A stretch of DNA of 64,000 nucleotides from Rubrivivax sp. (GCA_016790225.1 JAEUOZ010000027.1:68948-132947), one strand, 5' to 3'. Counted from the stretch's first letter, positions 50,549-58,953 are shown. Notes: a model not told the origin generated them from the sequence alone. Translations and numbers: made by a program.

Positions 50549-52504
50549 TCAGGCACGGTAGGCCTGGTCCGGGTCATTGGGTTTGTCGGGCCGGGTCATG
50601 GCGATCCGGCCGGCGCGCAGCAGGGGGCGCAGGTAGTTCTGGCGCACGGTCTCGGCGTTGCGGCCCAGCAGGGCCGCGATCTCCTCGGCCTGCCAGGGGC
50701 GCAGTTCGCAGAGCGCCACCACCAGGTCTTGCACCTCCTGCGGCGGGCGGCGCTGGCCGATGGCGCCCACCCGGGCGGCCAGGCCGCCGGGCAGCTCGTT
50801 CAGCAGGGCCTGGCGGCGCGGGTCGGCCAGCGGGTCATCCCGCGGTTCGGGCTGGCGAGGGTTACTGTCCTGGGAGCCGAGGTTGCTAGACAAGGCGGCG
50901 GGGTTACTGGATAAGCCGAGGGGGTTACTAGACAAGCCGGCCCCGCCAGCGCCTTGGGCAGTAAGTTCTCCGGCGCTCGGGGCGGCGCCGTCCTTGCCGC
51001 CCTCCTGGTCATTGCGGCCCAGCATCCGGGCGGTGGGTTGGTACCAAGTGGCTGATCCGCGGTCCTTCTGGGTGAAGAGGCCAGCGTCGCGCAGGCGGCG
51101 CAGCGCCTTGCTGGCGGCCAAGGTGTCCACCTTGTTGATTTCGCGGTAGGTCTGGTTGTCCATCGCCCCGGCCTCGCGGGCCACCACCAGCGCGCGCGCC
51201 TCGGCCTCGGAGAGCTGAAGCTCCTTGAACCGCGCCAGCCAGGCCAGGTCGTCCGGCCCCAGGAAGTGGTGGAAGAAGAGGCGCAGCGTGAACTGGTCCT
51301 GCCCGCGGTCAGACTCGAAGAGCGGCGGCGCCAGGCCGGCGCGTTCGCACATCTCGCGCATCACCCGCACGCCGCTGCCCTTGGTCTCGGCGAAGCGCGT
51401 GTCGTACAGCGCGGCGGCCACCTTGGGGTTGCGCGGCACCGAGCCGGGTTCGCCCAGGTGGTCGGGTGACTTGAGCGAGAAGCCCGGGTTGCGGATCTCC
51501 AGCCGGTTGCTGTAGCGGATGATCTGCACCGGCGCCTGCAGCCGGTAGCTGCGGTGCATCAGCGCGTTGACGACGGCCTCGCGGATCACGCGCTGGGGGA
51601 CGAGCGGGCTGTCCTGCCGCTGCAGCTCGCCCTCGGCCAGGCCGAAGGCTTTGGGCAGGTCGTCCAGGATGGCGGCCTGCGCGCGGCGGATCAGGCGGAA
51701 CAAGGGGTCGCGCAGCTCGACGGTGTCGAATCGGCGGTCCGGGTCAGGCACCCAGTCGCGGCCAGGCACGCGGATGTAGTCCACGCGCGTCATCGGGAAG
51801 CACCGGCGCAACGCGACGGGTTTGCCCAGCAGCACCAGGCCCGCCACGGTGGGCTGCCACGCCCCGAGCGCGTTGCGGCGCACGGCGCCCAGCGCCTGCA
51901 GCAACTCTTCGTCGGACCAGCGCAGCTCTTCGGCGTCGGGGTTGGCCTCGCGGCGGGCGACGCGGTAGTCGGCGATGGCTTCGGGGGACAGGTCGTCGAG
52001 CGTGGTGTCGGGCACCAGGCCGGAGTCGAAGCTCTCCACCTGGCGGGCCTGGTACAGCGCGATCAGGTCGTCTTCGGTGCAGCGCTGGTCGGTGCTGCCG
52101 ATGCGGCGGAAGGCGCCGCGCGGCAGGCCTTGGGCCTTCAGGTAGACCGGTTTGTCCTGTGGCGCCGCCTCGGGCACGAACACCACGAGCACCACCTTGC
52201 CTTCGAGCTGCTCGGTGCGCACTTCCAGCCGCACGGGCTGGTTGAACATGCTGGCCGCCTGGGTGGCGAGGTCGGCGCCCACGCGCTCGGGCTGCTCCAC
52301 GCCTTCCACCGAGTAGCCGGGGAAGAGCGCCATCTCTTCGCGCACCACGCCCAGCAGCAGCCAGCCACCGCCCATGCCGGGTTCGTTGGCGAAGGCGCAC
52401 ACGGTCTCCATGACCGACTTGCCCACGTCGGAGCCGGCCTTGGCCTCGATGCGCTCGGTTTCGTCGAGCAGCTGCAGGCGTTCGAGCAGCTCCTGAGCGG
52501 TCAT
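50549..52504 (-). CDS. AlbA_2/Schlafen-type putative DNA-binding protein
   Basis: A 651-residue protein. The N-terminal AlbA_2 (Schlafen-like) domain shows ETERIEAKAG, VCAFANEPGMGGGWLLLGV and LPRGAFRRIGSTDQRC. An ATPase-C_4-like region follows: VIREAVVNALMHRSYRLQAPVQIIRYSNRLEIRNPG, then winged-helix-like segments. Near residue 530 lies a short repeat LSSNP (three copies: GLSSNP, GLSSNP, ALSSN), and the C terminus is a helix-turn-helix-like segment with WQAEEIAALLGRNAETVRQNYLRPLL. Start ATG at 52504. It sits inside the defence operon between the DUF3780 and DUF1156 genes. It may be a regulator or an effector; the family includes both. Confidence 0.8.
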   Translation of the reverse strand: MTAQELLERLQLLDETERIEAKAGSDVGKSVMETVCAFANEPGMGGGWLLLGVVREEMALFPGYSVEGVEQPERVGADLATQAASMFNQPVRLEVRTEQLEGKVVLVVFVPEAAPQDKPVYLKAQGLPRGAFRRIGSTDQRCTEDDLIALYQARQVESFDSGLVPDTTLDDLSPEAIADYRVARREANPDAEELRWSDEELLQALGAVRRNALGAWQPTVAGLVLLGKPVALRRCFPMTRVDYIRVPGRDWVPDPDRRFDTVELRDPLFRLIRRAQAAILDDLPKAFGLAEGELQRQDSPLVPQRVIREAVVNALMHRSYRLQAPVQIIRYSNRLEIRNPGFSLKSPDHLGEPGSVPRNPKVAAALYDTRFAETKGSGVRVMREMCERAGLAPPLFESDRGQDQFTLRLFFHHFLGPDDLAWLARFKELQLSEAEARALVVAREAGAMDNQTYREINKVDTLAASKALRRLRDAGLFTQKDRGSATWYQPTARMLGRNDQEGGKDGAAPSAGELTAQGAGGAGLSSNPLGLSSNPAALSSNLGSQDSNPRQPEPRDDPLADPRRQALLNELPGGLAARVGAIGQRRPPQEVQDLVVALCELRPWQAEEIAALLGRNAETVRQNYLRPLLRAGRIAMTRPDKPNDPDQAYRA

Positions 52505-52586
52505 TGGAGCCCCCAGGCGTCGGCAAAGGCCCGACGCCGCCCCCCGAGGGGGTGAGTCAACTCGGGAGCGGCCCGGCGTTGACTCA
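52505..52586. repeat. Hairpin-rich spacer in the defence operon
   Basis: An 80-base spacer, long for this operon, holds inverted repeats: GGCGTCGG/CCGACGCC (52516-52523 and 52531-52538), a short CCCC/GGGG stem near 52541-52551, and TGAGTCAAC/GTTGACTCA (52553-52561 and 52578-52586) over the DUF3780 stop. It resembles interspersed hairpin elements of Burkholderiales, and could modulate message processing or downstream expression. Confidence 0.6.
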
Positions 52587-53267
52587 TGCAGTGCCGTCGC
52601 TGAAGAGGTCAAGCGTCGGCCGCTCGCTGGCGATGCCGCTGTCGCGGGCCACCAGGCCGCGGCGCGCGCGCGGCGACAGCAGCTCGCTCTGCGCCACGTC
52701 GCCCAGCGCATGGCGCAGGGCCAGCCGCCAGCCCTTGTCGCCATCGCCAATGCCGCCCGTGCTCATCGCGGTCATGCCAAACAGCCACCAGCGTTCTTCG
52801 GGGCGAAGCGCGAGCCAGTTGCGCACGGCGACAGGGATCTTCTCCATCTCCATGTGCTCGACCGCCCAGACCAGCACGCACAGTTCCTTGCCCAGCAGCC
52901 TATCGACCAGGTTGTCGCCAGCTTTCCAGGTGCTGGGCTTGAGGTTGTGTGTGCTGAGCCGGGCATTGAAGGTGCGTTGCACTTCGGCGCGGATGGCGGT
53001 CCAGCGAGCGCGGTCGAGCACGGCACGGTCGATCACGGAGTGCTCGTCGCTCAAGGCCTGCAGGCCGAGGTACTCGCTCACCTGCACAGGGGCGGTGTTG
53101 CTGCGCGGAACGATCACCTTGAAGTGGTGAGGGTCCGAGGTGGCAGGCACGCCGAATCCCAGGGTCGGGCGCGCGTCGGCCGCAGAAACCCTGGCCGTGG
53201 CCGACGCGGGAGCAGCGGCGTTGGCGTTGAGTGCAGCGGCGGCGCGGGGGGGCCTGGGCTTGGTCAT
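52584..53267 (-). CDS. DUF3780 defence-associated protein
   Basis: A 227-residue protein. After a low-complexity Ala/Pro-rich first 35 residues comes a domain with HHFKVIVPRSN, VSEYLGLQAL, DRARWTAIRAEVQRTFNARL and KELCVLVWAVEHME, then WLALRPEERWWLFGMTAM and GWRLALRHALGD. I assign it to DUF3780 mainly because of these blocks and its place next to DUF499 and DUF1156, its usual companions. No catalytic motif is recognised. It starts five bases after the DUF499 stop; an 80-base hairpin-rich spacer separates it from the next gene. Confidence 0.75.
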   Translation of the reverse strand: MTKPRPPRAAAALNANAAAPASATARVSAADARPTLGFGVPATSDPHHFKVIVPRSNTAPVQVSEYLGLQALSDEHSVIDRAVLDRARWTAIRAEVQRTFNARLSTHNLKPSTWKAGDNLVDRLLGKELCVLVWAVEHMEMEKIPVAVRNWLALRPEERWWLFGMTAMSTGGIGDGDKGWRLALRHALGDVAQSELLSPRARRGLVARDSGIASERPTLDLFSDGTA

Positions 53268-53271
53268 GGGT

Positions 53272-56200
53272 TCAGGCCTCCTGGACCACATCGCCGGGCT
53301 TCAGCTCCAGGCCCAACAGCTTGGCGAACTCCTTGGCCGCGAAACCGGTGTCGAAGTGGGCGCCGTCGCTGATGTTCACGACCACCGGCGCCTGGTCTTC
53401 GGCCAGCAGCTGGCGCAGGCTGTTGATCACGCCCTCGATGACGCTGGCAGTGACCTCGCGCTCCTGGAAGCGCACGGTCACGGTCTTCTCGCCTTCGCCA
53501 ATCTCGATGCGCACGCCTTTGAACAGCGTGCCGGGTTGGTCGCGGAAACGGTTGATGACACCGAACACGCGGTCGGTGGTGTCCAGGCCGATGCGCTTGG
53601 GCTGCAGCTTGACGGGCTTGGTGTCGTTGATCTGGACGGTCTTGTCGCCGCTGGCCGGGATCTGGAAGTCGGCCGTCTTGTTGGCCTCGCCGGCGCGGGC
53701 GTAGACGAGCAATCGGGCGGCGGCGGCGCCGACCTCGAACGGCCCCTCGTAGGGCAAGCCGTCGCGCGGGTTGGAGCCGTCCAGTGTGTACGTCAGCGTG
53801 GCCTTGGGCGTGCACGCCAGCGTGACGCGGCGCTTGTCGGCGGCGGGTTCGACCTGGTGGCGGATCTTCAGCTCGGCGGTCCAGCGAACGGGCGTGCCGG
53901 TTTCGTAGTGGCCGGTGGTGTCGCGGGCCAGGAAGTACAGCGTGCCTTCCGTCGTGGTGAAGCCGTCGAGATCCTCGATGGACTGCCCGTTGACCAGCCC
54001 CTCGGGGCGGGTGGCGTAGACCACCACCGGGCTTTCGCCCGCGTGGCGCGGCGTGAGGCTCAGGATGGTGGCGCCGGTGTCCGGCTGGCTGCCGACGACG
54101 GAGACGTTGACCGTGGTCTTGTCCTTCGGGAATGGGCCCTTCTCGATGTACCCGTCTTCACCCAGGCGCCAGCGGCCTTGCTTCAGGGCCTCGGCCTTCA
54201 GCGTGTCCATGCCACCCGAGCCAGGCATCCAGGGCCAGTCGGGGTTGCTCTTGGCGCGCGCGACCACGTCCTTCCACGGCGTGCGGCGGTTGTCCTTGCC
54301 CGAGGGCCACAGAACCTCTTCCGCCATGGCGAAGTACTCGCCGAAGCTGTCGGTCAGGTTGGCGGCGAGCTTGTAGTTGGCGCGCGGGCTGGACAGCAGC
54401 GTTTCGATCTGCGCCTCGGCAGACTGCTCGCCCTTGCCGAGCTTGAGGCCGTTGTCGATGGTGACGTTGGCCAGGAAGTGCCGGCCGTCGATGGGATCGG
54501 TGCTCGGGAAGTAGACCCGGTTGTAGGCGGCGGAGAGCGCCTTGGCGAAGCGGTCTTCCGCTTCTTCGAGCCGGTCACGCGCTTCCTCGAACAAGGTGTC
54601 GCCCGCCTTCAGGCGCTTGTGGATCTGCTCGATGGCGTAGAGCTCGCGCAGACGGTCCTCCACGGCGTCGGCCAGGTGGCTGTCCTGCCCCGTCAGCACC
54701 AGCAGGTTGTTCTTCTCCTGCTGGTAGTCGAAGAAGTTCTGCAGCTCGCTGGGCGGCACCTTGCCGTCCGGCTTGATGACGATGAGGGTGCGCGGGCCGC
54801 TCAGGCGGATCTCGTCGAGGCGAGGCAGCACCTGCACGTCCTGGTAGGCCTGGCGCCTGTCCGGCTGCAGGATGCCGGTGAGCCGGTTGATCAGCGCTTG
54901 GTCGATCTTGGGCTGCGGCACCTCCTTGGCGTTGCGCTCGATCTGGCGCGAGAGGTTCTCGGTCTCCTTGACGAAGAGGCGCTGGTCCTCGCGGTGCAGG
55001 TACCAGGCTTGCTCGCGCAGCCGCTGCAGGGCCTGCAGGAACTCGTCGGGCTTGCGGCCGGGTGCAGCGAGGAACTCGATGACCTCGCTCTCTGACAGAC
55101 CGATGCGCCCGCCCACCGCGCGCGACAGCGACGACGCCAGCAGCAGCGTCATCACCTGGCGGGATGCATCGGTATCGAGCTCGGCGTCGATGGTCTCGGC
55201 GATGGCGTTGCCTTTGTCGGCGATGTCGCGGGTGACAGCCGGCAGCAGCTTGGGGGCGATGCGCTCGATCTCGTCGCGCACCTGGTCATCGTTCAGGGCC
55301 AGGTGCTGTGTGCCGATGAGGTGGACGTCATCGTCCTCACGCAGCGCCACGCTCTTGAGCAGCCGCGCCGTGAACTGCATCAGGCCGCGGGTCTGCCGGA
55401 AGCCCTCGTTCTCTTTGAACAGGGCCACGAGGTGCTTGAACGACGGATGGAAGGGGTAGGTCTCCCGTACCTGCTCGGCGATCTGCTCGATGCTGGCTGC
55501 GACGATGTAGCCGGCGTCCTCAGCCTTCTTGACCTGCTGCGCGTATTCCTCCGCCACGTCGGCGATGACGCGCTCATCGGGCATCTTGTCGATGAGGCGG
55601 GTCTTCAGGATCTCGTAGATCTCGTTGCCGGCCAGCTGGACCGGCGTGATCGTCATCGCCTGGCGGCGGGTTTCCTGTTGCAGGTTCGAGATCGCGTCGG
55701 CAAGCGCCTTGGTTTGCGCTTGGTAGCTGCCAGAGAGGTTGGCGACGACGATGCAGCAGTTGGGCAGTTCCAGCGCCGCGCTCATCAGCGTGGCCAGCGA
55801 GAACACCACCATGTTGGCCAGCGTTCCCTGGCCGAAGACCTGGGTGCTAGCGTTGTCCAGGTAGGGCGGGAGTTCGTCGAGGAGGATGAGGGTCGGCTTG
55901 TCGCCGATGATCTCTTTCCACTTGGCCTGGTCGACGGACTTCGGGCCGTTGGCCCAGTAGGGCTTGATCGCTTCGGGCTCGCCCAGCTGCGTTGCGATGT
56001 CGCCCCAGACGTAGTTGTCGGGGGTGTTGCGGCCATTGAAGGCGGCGATGCGCGCCTGGCCAAAGTCGATGCGGTCCTTCAGGTCGGCAGGCAGCACCTC
56101 CTGCCGCAGGTGCGGGTGGCGCGCCAGCAGGCCCAGCGCAATCATCATGTGCGTCTTGCCGCCGCCCATCGCCTGGGTCAGCTCGAAGACCGCCTGATCC

Positions 56201-56394
56201 GACTTGCCGGAGAGGCGCAGCAGGCCTTCGCGGAACAGCTGCGCCATGCCATGGGTGACGAAGTTGCGCGAGAAGAACTCACGCCCGTCGCCAGCGTCGT
56301 GAATGAGGTCGGCCAGGTTCTCGATGCCCTGGCTCATCCGGTAGTCGTGGATGGCCGCGTTGAAGCGGCAGGCCTGCTTGACGGTCTTGATCAC
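53272..56394 (-). CDS. DUF499 ATPase, defence-associated
   Basis: A 1,040-residue P-loop ATPase of the DUF499 family. Walker A is QAMGGGKT (residues 74-81, in LTQAMGGGKTHMM) and Walker B is LILLDE (about 169-174), followed by LPPYLD. RNFVTHGMAQLF precedes the P-loop. The C-terminal third contains Ig-like or chitobiase-type beta segments (LTYTLDGSNPRDGLPYEGPF), and the end LLGLELKPGD is conserved-looking. The GTG start at 56394 overlaps the stop of the small regulator gene (GTGA) with AAGGGAG upstream, so it is translationally coupled. It probably powers the system with the helicase and methyltransferase. Confidence 0.88.
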   Translation of the reverse strand: MIKTVKQACRFNAAIHDYRMSQGIENLADLIHDAGDGREFFSRNFVTHGMAQLFREGLLRLSGKSDQAVFELTQAMGGGKTHMMIALGLLARHPHLRQEVLPADLKDRIDFGQARIAAFNGRNTPDNYVWGDIATQLGEPEAIKPYWANGPKSVDQAKWKEIIGDKPTLILLDELPPYLDNASTQVFGQGTLANMVVFSLATLMSAALELPNCCIVVANLSGSYQAQTKALADAISNLQQETRRQAMTITPVQLAGNEIYEILKTRLIDKMPDERVIADVAEEYAQQVKKAEDAGYIVAASIEQIAEQVRETYPFHPSFKHLVALFKENEGFRQTRGLMQFTARLLKSVALREDDDVHLIGTQHLALNDDQVRDEIERIAPKLLPAVTRDIADKGNAIAETIDAELDTDASRQVMTLLLASSLSRAVGGRIGLSESEVIEFLAAPGRKPDEFLQALQRLREQAWYLHREDQRLFVKETENLSRQIERNAKEVPQPKIDQALINRLTGILQPDRRQAYQDVQVLPRLDEIRLSGPRTLIVIKPDGKVPPSELQNFFDYQQEKNNLLVLTGQDSHLADAVEDRLRELYAIEQIHKRLKAGDTLFEEARDRLEEAEDRFAKALSAAYNRVYFPSTDPIDGRHFLANVTIDNGLKLGKGEQSAEAQIETLLSSPRANYKLAANLTDSFGEYFAMAEEVLWPSGKDNRRTPWKDVVARAKSNPDWPWMPGSGGMDTLKAEALKQGRWRLGEDGYIEKGPFPKDKTTVNVSVVGSQPDTGATILSLTPRHAGESPVVVYATRPEGLVNGQSIEDLDGFTTTEGTLYFLARDTTGHYETGTPVRWTAELKIRHQVEPAADKRRVTLACTPKATLTYTLDGSNPRDGLPYEGPFEVGAAAARLLVYARAGEANKTADFQIPASGDKTVQINDTKPVKLQPKRIGLDTTDRVFGVINRFRDQPGTLFKGVRIEIGEGEKTVTVRFQEREVTASVIEGVINSLRQLLAEDQAPVVVNISDGAHFDTGFAAKEFAKLLGLELKPGDVVQEA

Positions 56395-56591
56395 GAAGTG
56401 GCTCCCTTGGCCGCGCGCTTGTTGTTGCTGGTGTCGCCTGCGGCGATGCCCTTGACCCTGCAGTGCTCGCGGATCAGCACCTCGACCATGTTGGCGATGG
56501 AGCGATGCTCCAGCTCGGCGGCGCGCTGCAGCGCCTCTTTGATCTCGGGCTCGATGCGCAGCGTGAGAGTGGCAGTCTTGCTGGCGGCCAT
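56391..56591 (-). CDS. Ribbon-helix-helix regulator of the defence operon
   Basis: A 66-residue protein with the CopG/Arc-type ribbon-helix-helix pattern: strand KTATLTLRIEP, helix EIKEALQRAAELE, turn HRSIANMV and second helix EVLIREHCR. The ATG at 56591 follows GAGG. Its last codons overlap the DUF499 start (GTGA), so it is the first gene of the operon and, by analogy with such small leading genes, likely its autoregulator. A 10-bp palindrome in the short divergent promoter region (56619-56628) is a candidate binding site. Confidence 0.75.
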   Translation of the reverse strand: MAASKTATLTLRIEPEIKEALQRAAELEHRSIANMVEVLIREHCRVKGIAAGDTSNNKRAAKGATS

Positions 56592-56618
56592 GGCGTCCTC
56601 GTGGTGGTGATGCAAATG

Positions 56619-56628
56619 TACTGCAGTA
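56619..56628. promoter_or_regulatory. Palindrome in the divergent promoter region, candidate operator
   Basis: TACTGCAGTA is a perfect 10-bp palindrome located between the start of the regulator gene (56591, minus) and the HNH gene (56706, plus). A TACATT -10-like hexamer on the minus strand (56620-56615) overlaps its edge. Binding by the ribbon-helix-helix protein is inferred from position. Confidence 0.4.
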
Positions 56629-56705
56629 AGCTGTCGCTCTGACGGAGTTCGCCCGGGCCGCGGGCTTGGATGGAGCTTCCGTCGCACCTGGGGAGGAGTA
56701 AGCCA

Positions 56706-58106
56706 ATGCCGCTGTCAAAGCGACAACGTGATGAGCTGGAGGACGCCGCCTTGAAGGCGTTCGCTGGGAGCCTGAGCACGTTGGCGAACGGCTTCAGGAT
56801 CCAGACGGGAGCGGGACAGGTTGCCGCGGTCTACTGGAGCGACCTGGCGCCGGGGAACGAGGTCGAGGTGGCCTTGGCGCCGGCACGATTGACTGACAAG
56901 TACGACTTGCCAATGACGCAGGCCTGGGTTGCCACCGTCAAGGCGCGATATCCGTCGGCCTGCAACGTTCACAAGCATGGGAGCGATTGGCCGATCGTCG
57001 GCCTCCAGTACGGTGAAGCGCTAGCGCTCCTGTCTGACTGCCAAAGGCTTCGAAAGGGGGTGCTGACGGGCGCCCAGGAGGCCGAGATCGCGGGCTGGCG
57101 GGCAGCGCAATCGCCCGAGGAGTCGTCCACGGCTCGCCTCGCGGCCGAGCTGGAGGCGCTGAGGCCTCGCCACTCGCACGCTGTGATCGACCTCGTTCGT
57201 CGCGCAGGCGTCTCGGTCGATCGATGGTTCGTCAGGGCGGACGGGACGCCGGCCGCGAGCCCCAGAAGCAACCCAGCCTACTGCTACAACTGGTCGTTCG
57301 GCGGCGGCCAGGAGCCGGCTGTGGCGTGTCTGTGGCACGCGTCGATGAAGGTTCTCGACGGAAGCATCCAGTTCCAGAGCAACCTGCGTGCACTCGCGAC
57401 CAAGCTCGAGGAGATTGCGGTGGACCCGGCCCGATCGGTGGAGCACCGCGAGCGCGCGCGTCCCCAGGCGGCGCGGGCGAGGCATCTGGACGACTTGATT
57501 CGGGGCTGCGCAACTGCCGGCCGCGATGTCAGGGTCATCGTCAACGAAGGCGACATGCGAGACGAGTCTTCGCTGGGAGAAGACAGTTCGTTCGTCAAGG
57601 TGCGGTTGCTTGATGCGGTGCCGTGGTCCGTGGCGTCCTACGACCCTATGACGGGTGAGTGCCGGCTCCAGCGAAAGGTATCCGCGGTCGCTCAGGCCAG
57701 TCGCGCGCCCGCTGCAGCGGAGCCACCGGCCCCGCCGCGCTTTGCTGACCAACATGATCTGCTTGGTGCGGACAGCCCTGAACGTGCGTCTTCGATCACG
57801 CAGAGCACCCGGCGCGATCCCGCTGTGCGACTTGCAGTGCTGCAGCGCGCGGACGGTCGATGCGAACTCTGCGACGCAGAGGGCTTCCGGATGGACGATG
57901 GCCGTCTGTATGCCGAGACCCATCACGTGCAGCCGCTGGCGGAACGTGGGGTGGATCGAGTCTGGAACGTCGTGGCCCTGTGCCCGACGCATCACCGGGA
58001 GGCGCACTATGGCAGTCGACGAGTGCAGATGAAGGCGCAGCTCCTGGAACTGCTCGCGACGATGTACCCCCAGCAGGCAGGAAAGCAGACTGGCCCCGGG
58101 GCATGA
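56706..58106 (+). CDS. HNH endonuclease with unknown N-terminal domain
   Basis: A 466-residue protein. The last 90 residues are an HNH nuclease domain: CELC (386-389), the metal and catalytic histidines in ETHHVQPL (406-407), Asn421 in WNVVALCPTHH, and CPTHH with Cys426 and His429. The first 330 residues match no family I recognise; VYWSDLAPGNEVEVALAP could be a target-recognition module. The ATG at 56706 is chosen for GGGGAGGAG just upstream over an earlier in-frame ATG at 56670. It is divergent from the defence operon and could be its nuclease or an independent restriction factor. Confidence 0.82.
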   Translation: MPLSKRQRDELEDAALKAFAGSLSTLANGFRIQTGAGQVAAVYWSDLAPGNEVEVALAPARLTDKYDLPMTQAWVATVKARYPSACNVHKHGSDWPIVGLQYGEALALLSDCQRLRKGVLTGAQEAEIAGWRAAQSPEESSTARLAAELEALRPRHSHAVIDLVRRAGVSVDRWFVRADGTPAASPRSNPAYCYNWSFGGGQEPAVACLWHASMKVLDGSIQFQSNLRALATKLEEIAVDPARSVEHRERARPQAARARHLDDLIRGCATAGRDVRVIVNEGDMRDESSLGEDSSFVKVRLLDAVPWSVASYDPMTGECRLQRKVSAVAQASRAPAAAEPPAPPRFADQHDLLGADSPERASSITQSTRRDPAVRLAVLQRADGRCELCDAEGFRMDDGRLYAETHHVQPLAERGVDRVWNVVALCPTHHREAHYGSRRVQMKAQLLELLATMYPQQAGKQTGPGA

Positions 58107-58237
58107 CGGCCGTTTGCTGTACCGCGCCGACCGGGTTGCTACTGTCAGGAGCGGCGGCAAGTGCCTGATTTGTAAGGGATTCGGGTGCCCCGGGGGTGGC
58201 TCCCGACCTCTGGCTGCGGGGTCAACTGGCCTGCTCG

Positions 58238-58267
58238 TTGCCTGTGTATATACAAGACGACTAGAAT
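58238..58267 (+). promoter_or_regulatory. Promoter and operator of the toxin-antitoxin-like pair
   Basis: TTGCCT (58238-58243) and TAGAAT (58262-58267) are 18 bases apart. The palindrome TGTATATACA lies between them at 58245-58254, within a 12-base word TGTGTATATACA that recurs inside the following gene at 58490-58501. This layout fits autoregulation by the antitoxin. Confidence 0.55.
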
Positions 58268-58295
58268 CGGCGGTTCGGACGAAGTCGGGAGTGAG

Positions 58296-58592
58296 ATGCA
58301 GAACCTTAAGATCACCGACGCGGTGGCGAAAAAGCTCAAAGACAAGCATGGTGTCGATCGCAGAGAGGTCGAGCACTGCTTCGTGAACCGCTTGGGGCGC
58401 CTTCTGGAAGACAGACGAGCAAGGCACAAGACCAACCCGCCGACTCTCTGGTTCTTGTCTAAGACCAATCAAGGGCGCATTTTGAAGGTTGTGTATATAC
58501 AGGTCGGCCCCACAATCGAACTGAAGTCCGCCTTCGAGCCGAACGCCGAAGAGCTCGCGATCTACGCGAAGCACGGTGGCGTCGCTTATTGA
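58296..58592 (+). CDS. Small toxin-like protein (BrnT-like size and context)
   Basis: A 98-residue basic protein: ITDAVAKKLKDKHGVDRREVEHCFVNRLGRLLEDRRARHKTNPPTLWFLSKTNQGRILKVVYIQ, ending with NAEELAIYAKHG. Proteins like this are often labelled ADP-ribosyl-(dinitrogen reductase) hydrolase in databases, but the pattern of helix, short strands and a late arginine-rich strand is closer to BrnT-type ribonuclease toxins, and the following gene encodes an antitoxin-like DNA-binding protein. Toxicity is inferred. The ATG follows GGGAGTGAG. An internal copy of the promoter palindrome lies in codons for VVYIQV. Confidence 0.65.
   Translation: MQNLKITDAVAKKLKDKHGVDRREVEHCFVNRLGRLLEDRRARHKTNPPTLWFLSKTNQGRILKVVYIQVGPTIELKSAFEPNAEELAIYAKHGGVAY
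58492..58501 (+). repeat. Second TGTATATACA palindrome inside the toxin-like gene
   Basis: An exact repeat of the palindrome at 58245-58254; the shared 12-base word is TGTGTATATACA (58243-58254 and 58490-58501). It may be a second operator or a roadblock within the gene. Confidence 0.5.
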
Positions 58593-58614
58593 ATCAATGA
58601 ATACGGAGAGAAGA

Positions 58615-58953
58615 ATGGCAGCAGCAAAGATCCCGAACACGATTGAGGCTTGGGAAGAAGGCCTTCTCGGGCGCGACGAGAAGTACGTCGCCGCAGCGGA
58701 CGCTTCCCACGAAGCAGCGCTGGATGAGGCGCTTGGCCTGCAAGCGATCTCGATTCGCCTGCCCCGACAGCTGATCGAGCAATACAAGTTGATCGCGCAC
58801 TTCCACGGCGTGGGGTACCAGCCGTTGATGCGTGATGTCCTTGCCAGGTTCGTTCCAAACGCCCTCAAGGAGATCTTGGAGGCCGAGCAAGAGAAGGCAA
58901 CGCTCGCCAACGAGAAGACGCTCCTGCCAGAGCGTCGGAAGAAGGCCGCCTGA
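58615..58953 (+). CDS. Antitoxin-like protein with C-terminal DNA-binding segment
   Basis: A 112-residue protein following the toxin-like gene after 22 bases. The N-terminal half (TIEAWEEGLLGRDEKYVAAADASHEAALDEALGLQ) is acidic and probably wraps the toxin; then ISIRLPRQLIEQYKLIAHFHGVGYQPLMRDVLARFV has the strand-helix-helix pattern of CopG/BrnA-like ribbon-helix-helix DNA-binding proteins. The ATG at 58615 follows GGAGAG. The order toxin then antitoxin is that of BrnT-BrnA. Binding to the palindromes at 58245 and 58492 is likely but not shown. Confidence 0.7.
   Translation: MAAAKIPNTIEAWEEGLLGRDEKYVAAADASHEAALDEALGLQAISIRLPRQLIEQYKLIAHFHGVGYQPLMRDVLARFVPNALKEILEAEQEKATLANEKTLLPERRKKAA

Noticed and set aside
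50880..50960. CRISPR-like array
   Set aside because: The repeats are short coding repeats for LSSNP with no spacers; no CRISPR array or cas gene was found in the window.
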